From positions 1 through 38,421 of the IMG/VR virus record IMGVR_UViG_3300045996_001311: a stretch of DNA of 38,421 bases; one strand, written 5' to 3'. The notes under the pieces are model-generated. The model made no database searches and had not been told where the DNA came from. It saw nothing but the letters and a program-made list of their open reading frames with translations. Positions 5,601-12,472 of the stretch are shown here, piece after piece. The number at the start of each line of letters is the position of its first letter. Positions within the stretch are counted from its first letter, which is position 1. This stretch comes from a virus. The position numbers and the translations under genes were made by a program.

Positions 5601-6502
5601 GGGGTGGCGGTGGCAGTTTGGGTTTTGAGCGAGGGGCGGGCCCATTTTCCGGGCTGGAGGGGTGGCATTTGCGGGATTCCGGCGGCCGGGTTGGCGCCGG
5701 CCCATGGCTTGGCATTTGGGTCGTCCTCCCATCGCCTTTCCCCGAAGAAAGTGTGTTTTCCGGGGCAATACCGGCGTTCGGATTCAGGAAGTTGGCGCCA
5801 TTTGGCGGCCAGAGCCTGGGTCTTGGCGAGAATGGCCCGAAGTTCGGCTGGGCTGGCGTTGATCATGGCCAGAGCCCGACGGGCCTCCATGGCGTTGCCG
5901 TTGGCCGGGTAGGCCGTGAGGATCGAATCAATCAGCCTGACCCGCTCCGGATCAAACCCGGTCAGGGATGCCTCCGGCTCCTCAGCCCGGCCCCCTCCTG
6001 AATCCCTCACGCCCGGACCGGGCCCGGCCTCATTACGCTCCAGAGGGAGGGAGAGTTCTGGAGTAAATGATTGTGGTGAGTGGTGAGTGGTGAGTGGTGG
6101 GCATTCTTTATGCATTGCTTGAGGCATGCTTGGCTCATGCTTAAGCAATGCTTGTGCATTGCTGCATGCATCGCCTTGAGTCCCTTTTGACCACCTCCCG
6201 GCAGCCATCTTCCGGCCCTTTTCCTGAGCCTTGGCGATGCGTTGGCGTTGCTCTCCGCGAATGATTTCCAGCCGGCGGTTTCGCCGTCTTCCGTCCTCTC
6301 CAACGGGCAATTTTGACAAAACAGCCTCCGTCACGCCCCGCCCGGCCAGTCGTTTGAGGGCGGCGAAGTCAGCCGGCAGGCCGTCCATCAGCCACTGGTG
6401 ACAGAGCAGCCGAAGGTAGGCCAGCTGCTCGGCGTCGGTCATGCCGGCCACGCCGACAAGCCAGCGCTCCGGATAAAAGTCGAATGCGGGGGCGTCGTTC
6501 AT
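5597..6502 (-). CDS. DUF1376-domain replication initiator-like protein
   Basis: This 301-residue protein has a DUF1376 domain at about residues 7-100 (APAFDFYPERWLVGVAGMTDAEQLAYLRLLCHQW...RRNRRLEIIRGEQRQRIAKAQEKGRKMA). A low-complexity linker follows (about 110-175), then a C-terminal region (DPERVRLIDSILTAYPANG...RALAMINASPAELRAI) and a short zinc-like end (RRYCPGKHTFFGERRWEDDP). Such proteins usually bind the phage origin and work with a DnaC-like loader, which is the next gene. The linker DNA contains four 7-bp and five 11-bp repeat units (features at 6074 and 6114), so the origin may lie inside this gene, as in lambda O. The ATG at 6502 gives a canonical DUF1376 start. Confidence 0.8.
   Translation of the reverse strand: MNDAPAFDFYPERWLVGVAGMTDAEQLAYLRLLCHQWLMDGLPADFAALKRLAGRGVTEAVLSKLPVGEDGRRRNRRLEIIRGEQRQRIAKAQEKGRKMAAGRWSKGTQGDACSNAQALLKHEPSMPQAMHKECPPLTTHHSPQSFTPELSLPLERNEAGPGPGVRDSGGGRAEEPEASLTGFDPERVRLIDSILTAYPANGNAMEARRALAMINASPAELRAILAKTQALAAKWRQLPESERRYCPGKHTFFGERRWEDDPNAKPWAGANPAAGIPQMPPLQPGKWARPSLKTQTATATP
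6074..6101. repeat. 7-bp tandem repeat inside the replication gene
   Basis: TGGTGAG is repeated at 6074-6080, 6081-6087 and 6088-6094, followed by TGGTGGG at 6095-6101. The unit is not a multiple of three, so gain or loss of one unit would shift the frame of the DUF1376 gene. Confidence 0.85.
6114..6164. repeat. 11-bp iterons inside the replication gene: candidate origin
   Basis: Five related heptamers recur at an exact 11-bp period: ATTGCTT (6114-6120), CATGCTT (6125-6131), CATGCTT (6136-6142), AATGCTT (6147-6153) and ATTGCTG (6158-6164). The period is close to one DNA turn, so bound proteins would stack on one face. The location inside the linker of the initiator gene is like that of the lambda origin in gene O. 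Confidence 0.65.
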
Positions 6503-6504
6503 AA

Positions 6505-6783
6505 TCAAAATCCAAAAGTCAGTTGCTCCCCGCCCGCCAAAGCTGGTGCCGGGGTGTTGATTTCCCGCTCCAGATCGGCAAAGCGGAAGGTCCATTTGCG
6601 CTCCCCCGTGGCCGGCACCGTGATCCGGCCCCGGGAGATGTTGTAACCGGCCTCACCGGGGCCGCTCATGCCCATGAAGGCCTCTCTGTCAGCGTCGGCG
6701 GAGGTGTAGTCCCTGCCCGCAGCCCGGCGAACGTAGAGCAGCGCCCAAACGCGGGCTTCGGGCTGCGTGACGGGGTGGATCAT
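6505..6783 (-). CDS. Early-operon protein of unknown function
   Basis: The frame encodes 92 residues from the ATG at 6783, chosen because it overlaps the stop of the DHFR gene as ATGA. The first half reads MIHPVTQPEARVWALLYVRRAAGRDYTSADADREAF and the second half is more beta-like (RGRITVPATGERKWTFRFADLEREI). No family is recognised. It sits directly between dihydrofolate reductase and the DUF1376 replication gene, with 2 bases before the latter's start. It is likely expressed early. The RDYTSADADREAF segment might be a small helical interaction motif, but nothing more can be said. Confidence 0.6.
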   Translation of the reverse strand: MIHPVTQPEARVWALLYVRRAAGRDYTSADADREAFMGMSGPGEAGYNISRGRITVPATGERKWTFRFADLEREINTPAPALAGGEQLTFGF

Positions 6784-7265
6784 GGGTGGCCTCCCTCCGT
6801 TTTGCGCACATACCGCCGCCACTCCACTCCCGGCACCCGCTCCAGAATCTCCGGAGGGCCGAATTCACTCTCGAACTCCGGCATGAAGGTGTCGCCCTCG
6901 TGCTCCGCATCCAGCACGGTCAGCAGCACCTCCGTGGTCCACGGCATGAGCAGGCGGTAAATCTCAGCGCCGCCGATCACGAAGGCCGGCGCGCCCCTCA
7001 GAAGCATCTCCAGCCCACGGAGGTCAGGGGCCACCTCCGCGCCGGAAGCGCCCACGAGATAGCGGGACAGGACGATATTCCTCCGGCGCTTCAGCGGCCC
7101 GCCTCCCGGCAGGCTCTTCCACGTTCTGCGGCCCATGATGACCGTGCGACCGACGGTCTCCGCCTTGAAGAACCTCAGATCGGCGAGGTGCCTCCACGGA
7201 ATCCCGCCCTGAGACCCGATCACCCGGTTTGACGCCATGCAGGCGATGGCGGTGAGGCTATTCAT
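6780..7265 (-). CDS. folA: Dihydrofolate reductase
   Basis: This 161-residue protein is the normal length for bacterial DHFR. It shows TAIACMASNRVIGSQGGIPWRHLADLRFFK, with W24 and acid D29 (equivalent to E. coli D27). The NADPH/substrate segments are TVIMGRRTWKSLPGG (about 41-55) and FVIGGAEIYRLLMP (about 95-108). The enzyme reduces dihydrofolate to tetrahydrofolate, which feeds thymidylate synthesis. Phages often carry it to supply dTMP during replication; no thymidylate synthase is seen here. It overlaps both neighbours in the early operon by a few bases. The family assignment is firm. Confidence 0.93.
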   Translation of the reverse strand: MNSLTAIACMASNRVIGSQGGIPWRHLADLRFFKAETVGRTVIMGRRTWKSLPGGGPLKRRRNIVLSRYLVGASGAEVAPDLRGLEMLLRGAPAFVIGGAEIYRLLMPWTTEVLLTVLDAEHEGDTFMPEFESEFGPPEILERVPGVEWRRYVRKTEGGHP

Positions 7266-7467
7266 GGGCGGGGGCCTCCACGGTTTCAGGCTTCTCCCCG
7301 AAATGCTCCACCCGCAGCTTGGTCAGCCGGGCGATCAGCCAGTCCATTTGCTCCTCATGCAGGATATAAAGCAGGGACATCCCGCACGGGACCTGCGAGA
7401 GCTTCAGGGTTGGCCCATATTCCTTATGGGTGCCGACTGATAGTTTTGTTAATGACGGTTGTGACAT
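7258..7467 (-). CDS. Small early protein of unknown function
   Basis: This 69-residue protein (SVGTHKEYGPTLKLSQVPCGMSLLYILHEEQMDWLIARLTKL) has a likely beta-strand start and a helical middle. The end overlaps the DHFR start by 8 bases. Upstream, 7468-7495 contains the 9-mer ATTGATTAC twice (7468-7476 and 7487-7495). An AGGAGG on this strand (7494-7499) lies 27 bases before the ATG, too far for a normal Shine-Dalgarno. No family is recognised. Confidence 0.55.
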   Translation of the reverse strand: MSQPSLTKLSVGTHKEYGPTLKLSQVPCGMSLLYILHEEQMDWLIARLTKLRVEHFGEKPETVEAPAHE

Positions 7468-7499
7468 ATTGATTACGATCCAAGAAATTGATTACCTCC

Positions 7500-8141
7500 T
7501 CACGCGCCCTCCAAACAGAGCTCCAGATGCGGCTGATCCCCCTCCAGCCACGCCTCCAGCTGCCGCGCCTGGCTCCCGCCATCAGTGGCCCGCATCCAGC
7601 CGGTCCCATCCACGGATTCCACACCCAGACGCTCGCAGATGTGCAGCCGCTCCAGCCCGTTCACGCGCCCCACATGCACCCGCCGGCTCAGCTGGCACCA
7701 CTCCGGCAGCGTGCGCCATTTCCAGTCCGTGGTGCCCCCGATGAAAACCACCGCGCAGTCCGCTGGGATGTCGTCCGGGGTCATCCCGTTTTGGACCGCC
7801 ATCGCCAGCGGCCAGCCATAACTGCGGGCCACAGGCGCATACTTATCCCAATTCGCCAAGGTCGCCTCACGGTCCGCCACCACATCCGGCACCAGCGCCC
7901 ACCGGGGCTGCAGCCCTGACAGCCTCACCGCCTGGAGCATCGCCAGCCATGCCGCCTCACTCCATGGTTTACCGGAGGTCCACGCCCCGAAGGCGTCGTT
8001 GTCCAGCGCGAACGGCATCCATGGGCGGAGCTTGGTTTTGGCCATGGCTGACGGCCCGACCAACCAGCCGATGCGCTCGGGGTATTTGCCCGCCCAATAG
8101 TGGACGATGGCGGAGCTGTTGTTGGCGGGCATGACCATCAT
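7500..8141 (-). CDS. Possible tRNA-guanine transglycosylase-like (7-deazaguanine DpdA-related) protein
   Basis: This 213-residue protein has a barrel-like pattern of short beta-strands ending in acidic or glycine motifs: FALDNDAFGAW (about 45-55), ALVPDVVADREATL (82-95), VVFIGGTTDWKW, RVHVGRVNGLER and GVESVDGTGW. This resembles the TGT superfamily, whose phage members (DpdA) insert 7-deazaguanines into DNA to evade restriction. The assignment is from motif memory only and is uncertain. No preQ0 synthesis genes are visible, so a substrate would have to come from the host. Its ATG overlaps the RusA stop as ATGA, supporting early-operon coupling. It could also be another barrel enzyme. Confidence 0.5.
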   Translation of the reverse strand: MMVMPANNSSAIVHYWAGKYPERIGWLVGPSAMAKTKLRPWMPFALDNDAFGAWTSGKPWSEAAWLAMLQAVRLSGLQPRWALVPDVVADREATLANWDKYAPVARSYGWPLAMAVQNGMTPDDIPADCAVVFIGGTTDWKWRTLPEWCQLSRRVHVGRVNGLERLHICERLGVESVDGTGWMRATDGGSQARQLEAWLEGDQPHLELCLEGA

Positions 8142-8481
8142 GGGGTGCTTATCTCCACTTCGGCATGCTCCTCCTCGCCGGGCTCGGCTTTCCGCTGGCT
8201 GATTTCGATTTTCGCGACGCTGGGCCGGTCATCAGGTATAAGCCCAGCGTAACGCAGGCCATCGACCAAGGGCTTTGCACAGAGGTTATCCCAGTCGATG
8301 AGTCTTTTGCCGACTCTTGTAACGCGGATAACAATGCCAGGTGTATGCTGCGCTTTTTCTTTCGGCGCGCCCACTCGTCTATGTTGAGCATGTCGTTCCA
8401 CGACGGGACCGGGTGCTGCATTTTCGTGGTCCCGTCCTTCTGCGGTTCCGGGTAGCTGGGGATGATGATTGTTATTTTCAT
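8138..8481 (-). pseudogene. rusA: RusA-like Holliday junction resolvase, frame-shifted
   Basis: The region encodes a RusA-like protein in two frames. The ATG at 8481 opens MKITIIIPSYPEPQ...PSWNDMLNIDEWARRKKK, a normal RusA N-terminus. The catalytic C-terminal half (RVTRVGKRLIDWDNLCAKPLVDGLRYAGLIPDD) is in the -1 frame, ending at 8138. The shift is needed at or near the A-rich AAAGAAAAAG run just after WARRKKK. The linker that normally lies between these parts is also short, so a small deletion may have occurred. Alternatives are a programmed -1 frameshift or a one-base assembly error in the A-run. The C-terminal stop overlaps the next gene's ATG, so the intact gene was probably coupled to it. 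Confidence 0.72.
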
Positions 8482-8496
8482 GTGGTTTTTGGGTGG

Positions 8497-8931
8497 TCAT
8501 TTGGCTGGTCCCTCCGGCGCAAATCCGGCGTTGCGGCCCAGCCACTCAGTGACCCTGGCCGGATGCGGCATGACGCCGTGATAGATGTCATGCAGCAGCA
8601 GCCACACCTCCCGCAGCTCCTGCCTCCATGGCTCCTCCGGGGCGGGGCCGGAGGCGATTTTGCGCCAGTCCCGGCCGGACAGGTCGATGTGGCAACTGTC
8701 GATGTCCTCTATCCACTCCAGCTGGTCCCCTATACCGACCGCGTGCCGGACACCCCAGACGGCGACCGGGCCGGCGCATCCGATCAGGGTCAGGCGCAGG
8801 CTGTCCCCATATCCCTCCTCATCATAGCCCTCCCTCCCCTCTATGGTGTCGCCTGGCACCAGGCCCAGCGCGTGGACCTGCATCGCGGCGGTCATGCCAG
8901 CGAGGCCGATGGTGCGGATAGTGTCACTCAC
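8497..8931 (-). CDS. Early protein of unknown function with a WLxRNAxF tail
   Basis: This 144-residue protein uses a GTG start at 8931, chosen because it overlaps the previous stop as GTGA. It contains VHALGLVPGDTIEGREGYDEEGYGD, a WGVRHAV-like beta region, a helical WRQELREVWLLLHDIYHG and an ending PARVTEWLGRNAGFAPEGP. The end resembles the end of the next gene upstream (KLAKEWLTRNAAFGPG), which suggests a shared C-terminal module. No catalytic motif is visible. It is likely part of the early accessory set. Confidence 0.6.
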   Translation of the reverse strand: MSDTIRTIGLAGMTAAMQVHALGLVPGDTIEGREGYDEEGYGDSLRLTLIGCAGPVAVWGVRHAVGIGDQLEWIEDIDSCHIDLSGRDWRKIASGPAPEEPWRQELREVWLLLHDIYHGVMPHPARVTEWLGRNAGFAPEGPAK

Positions 8932-9269
8932 CGCGCCCCCTTCCCCGGCCCGAAGGCGGCGTTGCGGGTGAGCCATTCTTTGGCCAGCTTAATTTCCGTG
9001 CGGCTCAGATACATATCCGGCTCGCTGATGATTTCGGCCAGCAACTCATGCACTGCCCGCATCTCCTCCCTGAGCGGCGTCAGGGGGTCGAGGGATGGGT
9101 CCAGGCGGCGGCGGAAAATTATGCCCACATCAGCGATCACCATCCCCACGCTCTCATCTGTGATATCCATCCACCCCTGCCCAACGCGGGCCTCATCGCC
9201 GGCCTGAAGGCGCTCCCCAACCTCCAGCAGCCGCCACCCCGCCGCCGGCGTCATTCCGGAGAGGGTCAT
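8928..9269 (-). CDS. Early protein with a shared GE-x-x-x-x-GD domain
   Basis: This 113-residue protein starts at the ATG at 9269, overlapping the previous stop as ATGA. Its N-terminal segment (GWRLLEVGERLQAGDEARVGQGWMDITDESVG) matches the start of the protein at 11027-11356 (RRLLEPGETIQAGDQLLDVNFIW), suggesting a small beta-barrel-like module used in several phage proteins. Its C-terminus EIKLAKEWLTRNAAFGPGKG resembles the end of the protein at 8497-8931. No function is known. It overlaps the downstream GTG start by 4 bases. Confidence 0.6.
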   Translation of the reverse strand: MTLSGMTPAAGWRLLEVGERLQAGDEARVGQGWMDITDESVGMVIADVGIIFRRRLDPSLDPLTPLREEMRAVHELLAEIISEPDMYLSRTEIKLAKEWLTRNAAFGPGKGAR

Positions 9270-9889
9270 TGGGGGCCTCCTTCCAGCAGGCGGAACGAGA
9301 CAACGAAAACCCACGGATTCAGATCCCAGCTGCCGGGGCCATGGATGGATTCCCAAATGCGCTCATAGTAGAATCGGTAATTCCCACACTTGTCCGGCGG
9401 AATGTAATCAGGGACCAGCTTGCTGCCGGCACCCTCAGCCTTGGCGTCAGCCTCACCGATCTCCTGAAGCCGCTCCACCCGCACCTCCGTGATCTCCAGT
9501 GTGATCCGGGACGCCCAGCGAGGCATGAAGAGGGATGGCGTCCACTTCAGCTTGTAATCCCGCATGGCTTCCTCGCTATGGCCGTCGGCCTTATAGCTCA
9601 CGTATCGGAGCTTTCCATCCGCGTCCCTGCGGCAAGTGTCATCTGGATCGGCGAAGTTCACCGGGGCGATACAGGCCGTCTCCTTGACCCACAGCCGCAT
9701 TCCAGCCTCGAACGGGCATTTGATCTCCTGATAGGTCACCCCGTCATCGGTGAAGACAGGATTTCCCAAGCCGTTGAAGTCGCAGAAATGCTGGCGCGCT
9801 CCTTTGATGATCCGCCGGGTCTGAGTCTTCCGGCCTTCAAGGATGGCGCGGACCATGGGGGAGGAGAATAAAATAGGGCGCTCTTTCAC
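9266..9889 (-). CDS. ASCH-like phage protein
   Basis: This 207-residue protein uses a GTG at 9889, which overlaps the upstream stop as GTGA. The N-terminus VKERPILFSSPMVRAILEGRKTQTRRIIK is the signature of a widespread phage family with an ASCH (PUA-like) fold. It continues with GMRLWVKETACI and LFMPRWASRITLEITEVRVERLQEI, then WESIHGPGSWDLNPWVFVVSF. ASCH folds often bind RNA or modified nucleotides, but the role of the phage family is not established. It lies in the early operon between the exonuclease region and two small accessory genes. Confidence 0.75.
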   Translation of the reverse strand: MKERPILFSSPMVRAILEGRKTQTRRIIKGARQHFCDFNGLGNPVFTDDGVTYQEIKCPFEAGMRLWVKETACIAPVNFADPDDTCRRDADGKLRYVSYKADGHSEEAMRDYKLKWTPSLFMPRWASRITLEITEVRVERLQEIGEADAKAEGAGSKLVPDYIPPDKCGNYRFYYERIWESIHGPGSWDLNPWVFVVSFRLLEGGPQ

Positions 9890-10356
9890 AGGCCAGCCCT
9901 CCCTTCCAGCAGCGCGTCCAGATCCTCGATGACCGCCGCAGCCTCCGACAGTGCGGCTTCGCGGGTGGGGTAGCTGCATTCAATCACCACGCTGCTGTTC
10001 TGATCCGGCCACAGCCGCGGCAATTTGGCCGGGTCGCCGTTGACGGGGTTGATGTGCCCGGCGGCAACGTCCGTCCAGAACGAGCGCCAGAACCCAATGT
10101 ATTCCGTCAGCGCGTTCAGGGTGGGGATGCTGAACCCCTCCTTTGCCGGCTCGATGGCGGGGAGGAGGAGGTCCATCGGGTCAGGTTCGCCCACGTGGTT
10201 CAAGAGCCCGTCGGCGTCCAGATACTCAGGCCCATCAGCCTCGCGTCCGATATAGGTCACCTGCACCGGGTATAAGCCGCGCGGGTGGATGCGGGCCACC
10301 TCAGCGGTTCCGCCGCCCCGTGTCTGGTATCGTTTTCCAACTTCAAATTGTGTCAT
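9886..10356 (-). CDS. Early protein of unknown function
   Basis: This 156-residue protein starts at the ATG at 10356 (MTQFEVGKRYQTRGGGTAEVARI); an in-frame ATG at 10365 is an alternative. The first half (FEVGKRYQTRGGGTAEVARIH...) looks like an SH3-like or PUA-like beta domain. The second half is helical (PTLNALTEYIGFWRSFW) and ends in an acidic helix (REAALSEAAAVIEDLDALLEG). No family is recognised with confidence. It follows the exonuclease gene after a 41-base gap in which AATAACA (10358-10364) and TGTTATT (10396-10402) are inverted copies. Confidence 0.6.
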   Translation of the reverse strand: MTQFEVGKRYQTRGGGTAEVARIHPRGLYPVQVTYIGREADGPEYLDADGLLNHVGEPDPMDLLLPAIEPAKEGFSIPTLNALTEYIGFWRSFWTDVAAGHINPVNGDPAKLPRLWPDQNSSVVIECSYPTREAALSEAAAVIEDLDALLEGRAGL

Positions 10357-10397
10357 AAATAACATACCGGGATTGCCCGCCCGGCTCGGGAGGTTTG

Positions 10398-11030
10398 TTA
10401 TTGTTTCGGCGTCAGTTTCGGCTCGGCGAACCGCCAAGCGTCGGTGTAGAGGCGGGAGAACTCCCGGAGCGCCTCGGCCATGGCCCGCGTGTAGCCGTCG
10501 GGCCGGACGATCACGTGCAGGGGCTCCATCCTCGGATGCCAGCTCCAGAAGTGCCATTCCGGCAGACCGGTGACGACAAGGCTGCCGTGGACCTGCTGTT
10601 TGTATGCCTCCGGGAGCACTCCGGCGCAGACGTAGCGGACATGGACGCCGCGCGACGGGCATTTGATCTCCAGTCCGCCCACATACTGCCCATCGCAGGT
10701 GATGAGGCCATCAGGGCTGCACCCGGCTATCAGGTCATCGGTGGCGCAGAATCCCACCTCCTCCACGGCGTGGCCGGTGCGGGCGACAAATGCCTCACGC
10801 GCCTGCGGCTCCATCTCCTTGCCGCGCTTGGTGTGCCAGTTGCCGGCGAACTCCTCCAGCTCGTCAGGCGCGAATGACTGACCGATCAGATCGTTGATGC
10901 AATCGTCAATCTGCCTGGAGCGGGCTCCGCCAGGGGTGAGGATTTTGTCGAATTTGGAGGCCGTGAGCATGCCGGCCCGGATCGCGAACCACTCCGGGCT
11001 CCCCTGCTCGATTTGGGGGTGGACGATCAC
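10398..11030 (-). CDS. YqaJ/lambda-exonuclease-like recombination nuclease
   Basis: This 210-residue protein starts at GTG 11030, which overlaps the previous stop as GTGA. An ATG at 11060 would add 10 residues but overlaps more. Motifs match YqaJ/lambda exonuclease: GSPEWFAIRAGMLTASKF (N-terminal), RGKEMEPQARE, GCSPDGLI and GGLEIKCPS, giving a D-ExK-type metal site. The enzyme degrades one strand of linear duplex DNA to leave a 3' tail for annealing. It acts with RecT, whose gene lies two genes upstream. Together they form a Red-type system for genome circularisation or repair. Confidence 0.87.
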   Translation of the reverse strand: MIVHPQIEQGSPEWFAIRAGMLTASKFDKILTPGGARSRQIDDCINDLIGQSFAPDELEEFAGNWHTKRGKEMEPQAREAFVARTGHAVEEVGFCATDDLIAGCSPDGLITCDGQYVGGLEIKCPSRGVHVRYVCAGVLPEAYKQQVHGSLVVTGLPEWHFWSWHPRMEPLHVIVRPDGYTRAMAEALREFSRLYTDAWRFAEPKLTPKQ

Positions 11031-11356
11031 GGCTTGGTGGCGTCGGTGTATTTTTTCCATCTAGCGTCGATGGCCCAAACCAACTCCTGCGCGTCATCAA
11101 CAACGCCGCAGAGATCGGCCGTCAGGGACGAGGGTATGATCCCGTCCACCAGCCGCGCGGCGTCCTCCGCGATGGCCAGCAGCTCCTCCGCATGCTCCTC
11201 GGCGGGGGTCATGGGGCGACGGACGGGTGCCGTATATCCTGCGACCTCATGACCGGGAATCGGATCGTCCCGCCAAATGAAATTCACATCAAGCAACTGG
11301 TCACCCGCCTGAATCGTTTCCCCCGGCTCCAGCAGCCGGCGTTTCCCCGTGCTCAT
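11027..11356 (-). CDS. Small early protein between recT and the exonuclease
   Basis: This 109-residue protein begins KRRLLEPGETIQAGDQLLDVNFIW, a module also seen in the protein at 8928-9269. A stretch GHEVAGYTAPVRRPM and a helical C-terminal half (AEEHAEELLAIAEDAARLVDGI...DDAQELVWAIDARW) follow. Its start overlaps the recT stop as ATGA and its stop overlaps the exonuclease GTG as GTGA, so it is tightly coupled to both. A link to recombination is inferred from position only. Confidence 0.6.
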   Translation of the reverse strand: MSTGKRRLLEPGETIQAGDQLLDVNFIWRDDPIPGHEVAGYTAPVRRPMTPAEEHAEELLAIAEDAARLVDGIIPSSLTADLCGVVDDAQELVWAIDARWKKYTDATKP

Positions 11357-12093
11357 GGCTGCTCATCCCCCCTTTCCCCATCCCATTCCTCACCGTTCCC
11401 CGCATCCCCCTGCTGGTCGGGATCAGGCTCAGGCTCAGGCGCCCGCAGATGCGGCGGCGGGAGGGGCTTGGATGTGGCGGTGTGGCGGGGGGTCACATTG
11501 CGCTCCGGCAGGGCCTCCAGTTCATCCTCGGCATAAACGCCCAGCAGCACGTCCGGGAAATGCCGGCGGCACATGGCGCGGATGGCATAATAAAACAGCT
11601 GCTGGTCAGGGTCGGATACCCACAGCGGAGAGTTTTTTGGCTTGATGGTCCCGAAGGCCGGGGACTCGTAGGCGATCACCTGCCCGGTCAGGGTGGTGAC
11701 CTGGAGCATGCATTTCCGGGCCGCTCCCTCGCCGACGTATGTGCAGGCGGGACGGTCCGCGATGGGCGCGCGGCGGAGGAAAACGGCGTGCAGCAGTTGG
11801 GACTCCCAGGCGATCTGGTCATTCACCTCATAGGATTTATTGGCGGCGGAGAATGGGTTGATTCCCCACTCAAAAGCCTGCATCGCCACTGCCATGCACG
11901 CGCCGGGATTGTCCCGCAGGTGCTTGCGGACGCCGGTCCGGGAGACGGCCATGAGCTTGGCGACTTCCATGATCTGGCTGACATCCTTGACGATAAGGCT
12001 GCCGGTGCTGCCGAATGCGATGCCGGAGGTGATGCCGTGGTTTACCCGGTTTTCGAGTTGCTCTGTTTTGCTGAGTGGTTGTGCTTGTTGCAT
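11353..12093 (-). CDS. recT: RecT-family single-strand annealing protein
   Basis: This 246-residue protein has a RecT-like body: VSQIMEVAKLMAVSRTGVRKHLRDNPGACMAVAMQAFEWGINPFSAANKSYEVNDQIAWESQL, with the family pattern of a helical start followed by AMQAxxWGINP and an Sx(Y/E)V core. A low-complexity acidic tail follows (residues 205-246, rich in E, P, D). RecT coats single strands and anneals complementary ends produced by its partner exonuclease (10398-11030). The start ATG at 12093 has no Shine-Dalgarno. A 55-base gap (12094-12148) lies upstream with nothing recognised. Family call is firm. Confidence 0.86.
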   Translation of the reverse strand: MQQAQPLSKTEQLENRVNHGITSGIAFGSTGSLIVKDVSQIMEVAKLMAVSRTGVRKHLRDNPGACMAVAMQAFEWGINPFSAANKSYEVNDQIAWESQLLHAVFLRRAPIADRPACTYVGEGAARKCMLQVTTLTGQVIAYESPAFGTIKPKNSPLWVSDPDQQLFYYAIRAMCRRHFPDVLLGVYAEDELEALPERNVTPRHTATSKPLPPPHLRAPEPEPDPDQQGDAGNGEEWDGERGDEQP

Positions 12094-12148
12094 ATAGTTA
12101 GGGCGTCAGTGCGTATTCCGATCTTTGAGTTAGTGGGTGACGGGCCAA

Positions 12149-12460
12149 TCAGGCCGCGTCCAATCTCGCGGCCTTGTCCAGGCCGCAGGGGTCGATCTGG
12201 TCTCTCAGCCAGTCGTTTACAGCCTCGGCGGCGGCGTCCGGATCGCTGCCGGTGTAACCGTCCGCAATGTCACAGGCGAGGCTCCACGCGGCCTGACGCT
12301 CAGGGAAAAAGGATGCATGGAACTGATGGCCGGCAGGCAGCGACGTGTCCGGGTATTTCCAGCGCCAAATGGCCGCGGCTACCTTTTCGGCGTCGCTGAC
12401 GATCTGCTGCGCGGCGTCAAATTCCTCGCTGTTGTCAATTCTCATGGCGGTGATTCTCAT
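12149..12460 (-). CDS. Early protein of unknown function with duplicated start
   Basis: This is a helical, acidic protein (FDAAQQIVSDAEKVAAAIWRWKYP...ACDIADGYTGSDPDAAAEAVNDWLRDQIDP). The ATG lies inside a 15-bp tandem duplication (12438-12467), so two ATGs (12460 and 12445) are in frame and the protein starts MRITAMRI or MRI (103 or 98 residues). No family is recognised. It lies between a MazG-like gene and recT in the early operon. Confidence 0.6.
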   Translation of the reverse strand: MRITAMRIDNSEEFDAAQQIVSDAEKVAAAIWRWKYPDTSLPAGHQFHASFFPERQAAWSLACDIADGYTGSDPDAAAEAVNDWLRDQIDPCGLDKAARLDAA

Positions 12461-12467
12461 GGCGGTG
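12438..12467. repeat. 15-bp tandem duplication containing start codons
   Basis: ATTCTCATGGCGGTG occurs twice head to tail at 12438-12452 and 12453-12467. It adds five codons and a second ATG to the gene on the minus strand. Both copies are identical, which suggests a recent event. Confidence 0.9.
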
Positions 12468-12472
12468 GTTGA

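Noticed and set aside
5601-5768. Longer N-terminus for the DnaC-like loader
   Set aside because: The extra 56 residues are proline/arginine-rich shadow of the DUF1376 gene; the ATG at 5600 is coupled by ATGA and starts with a zinc-like motif.
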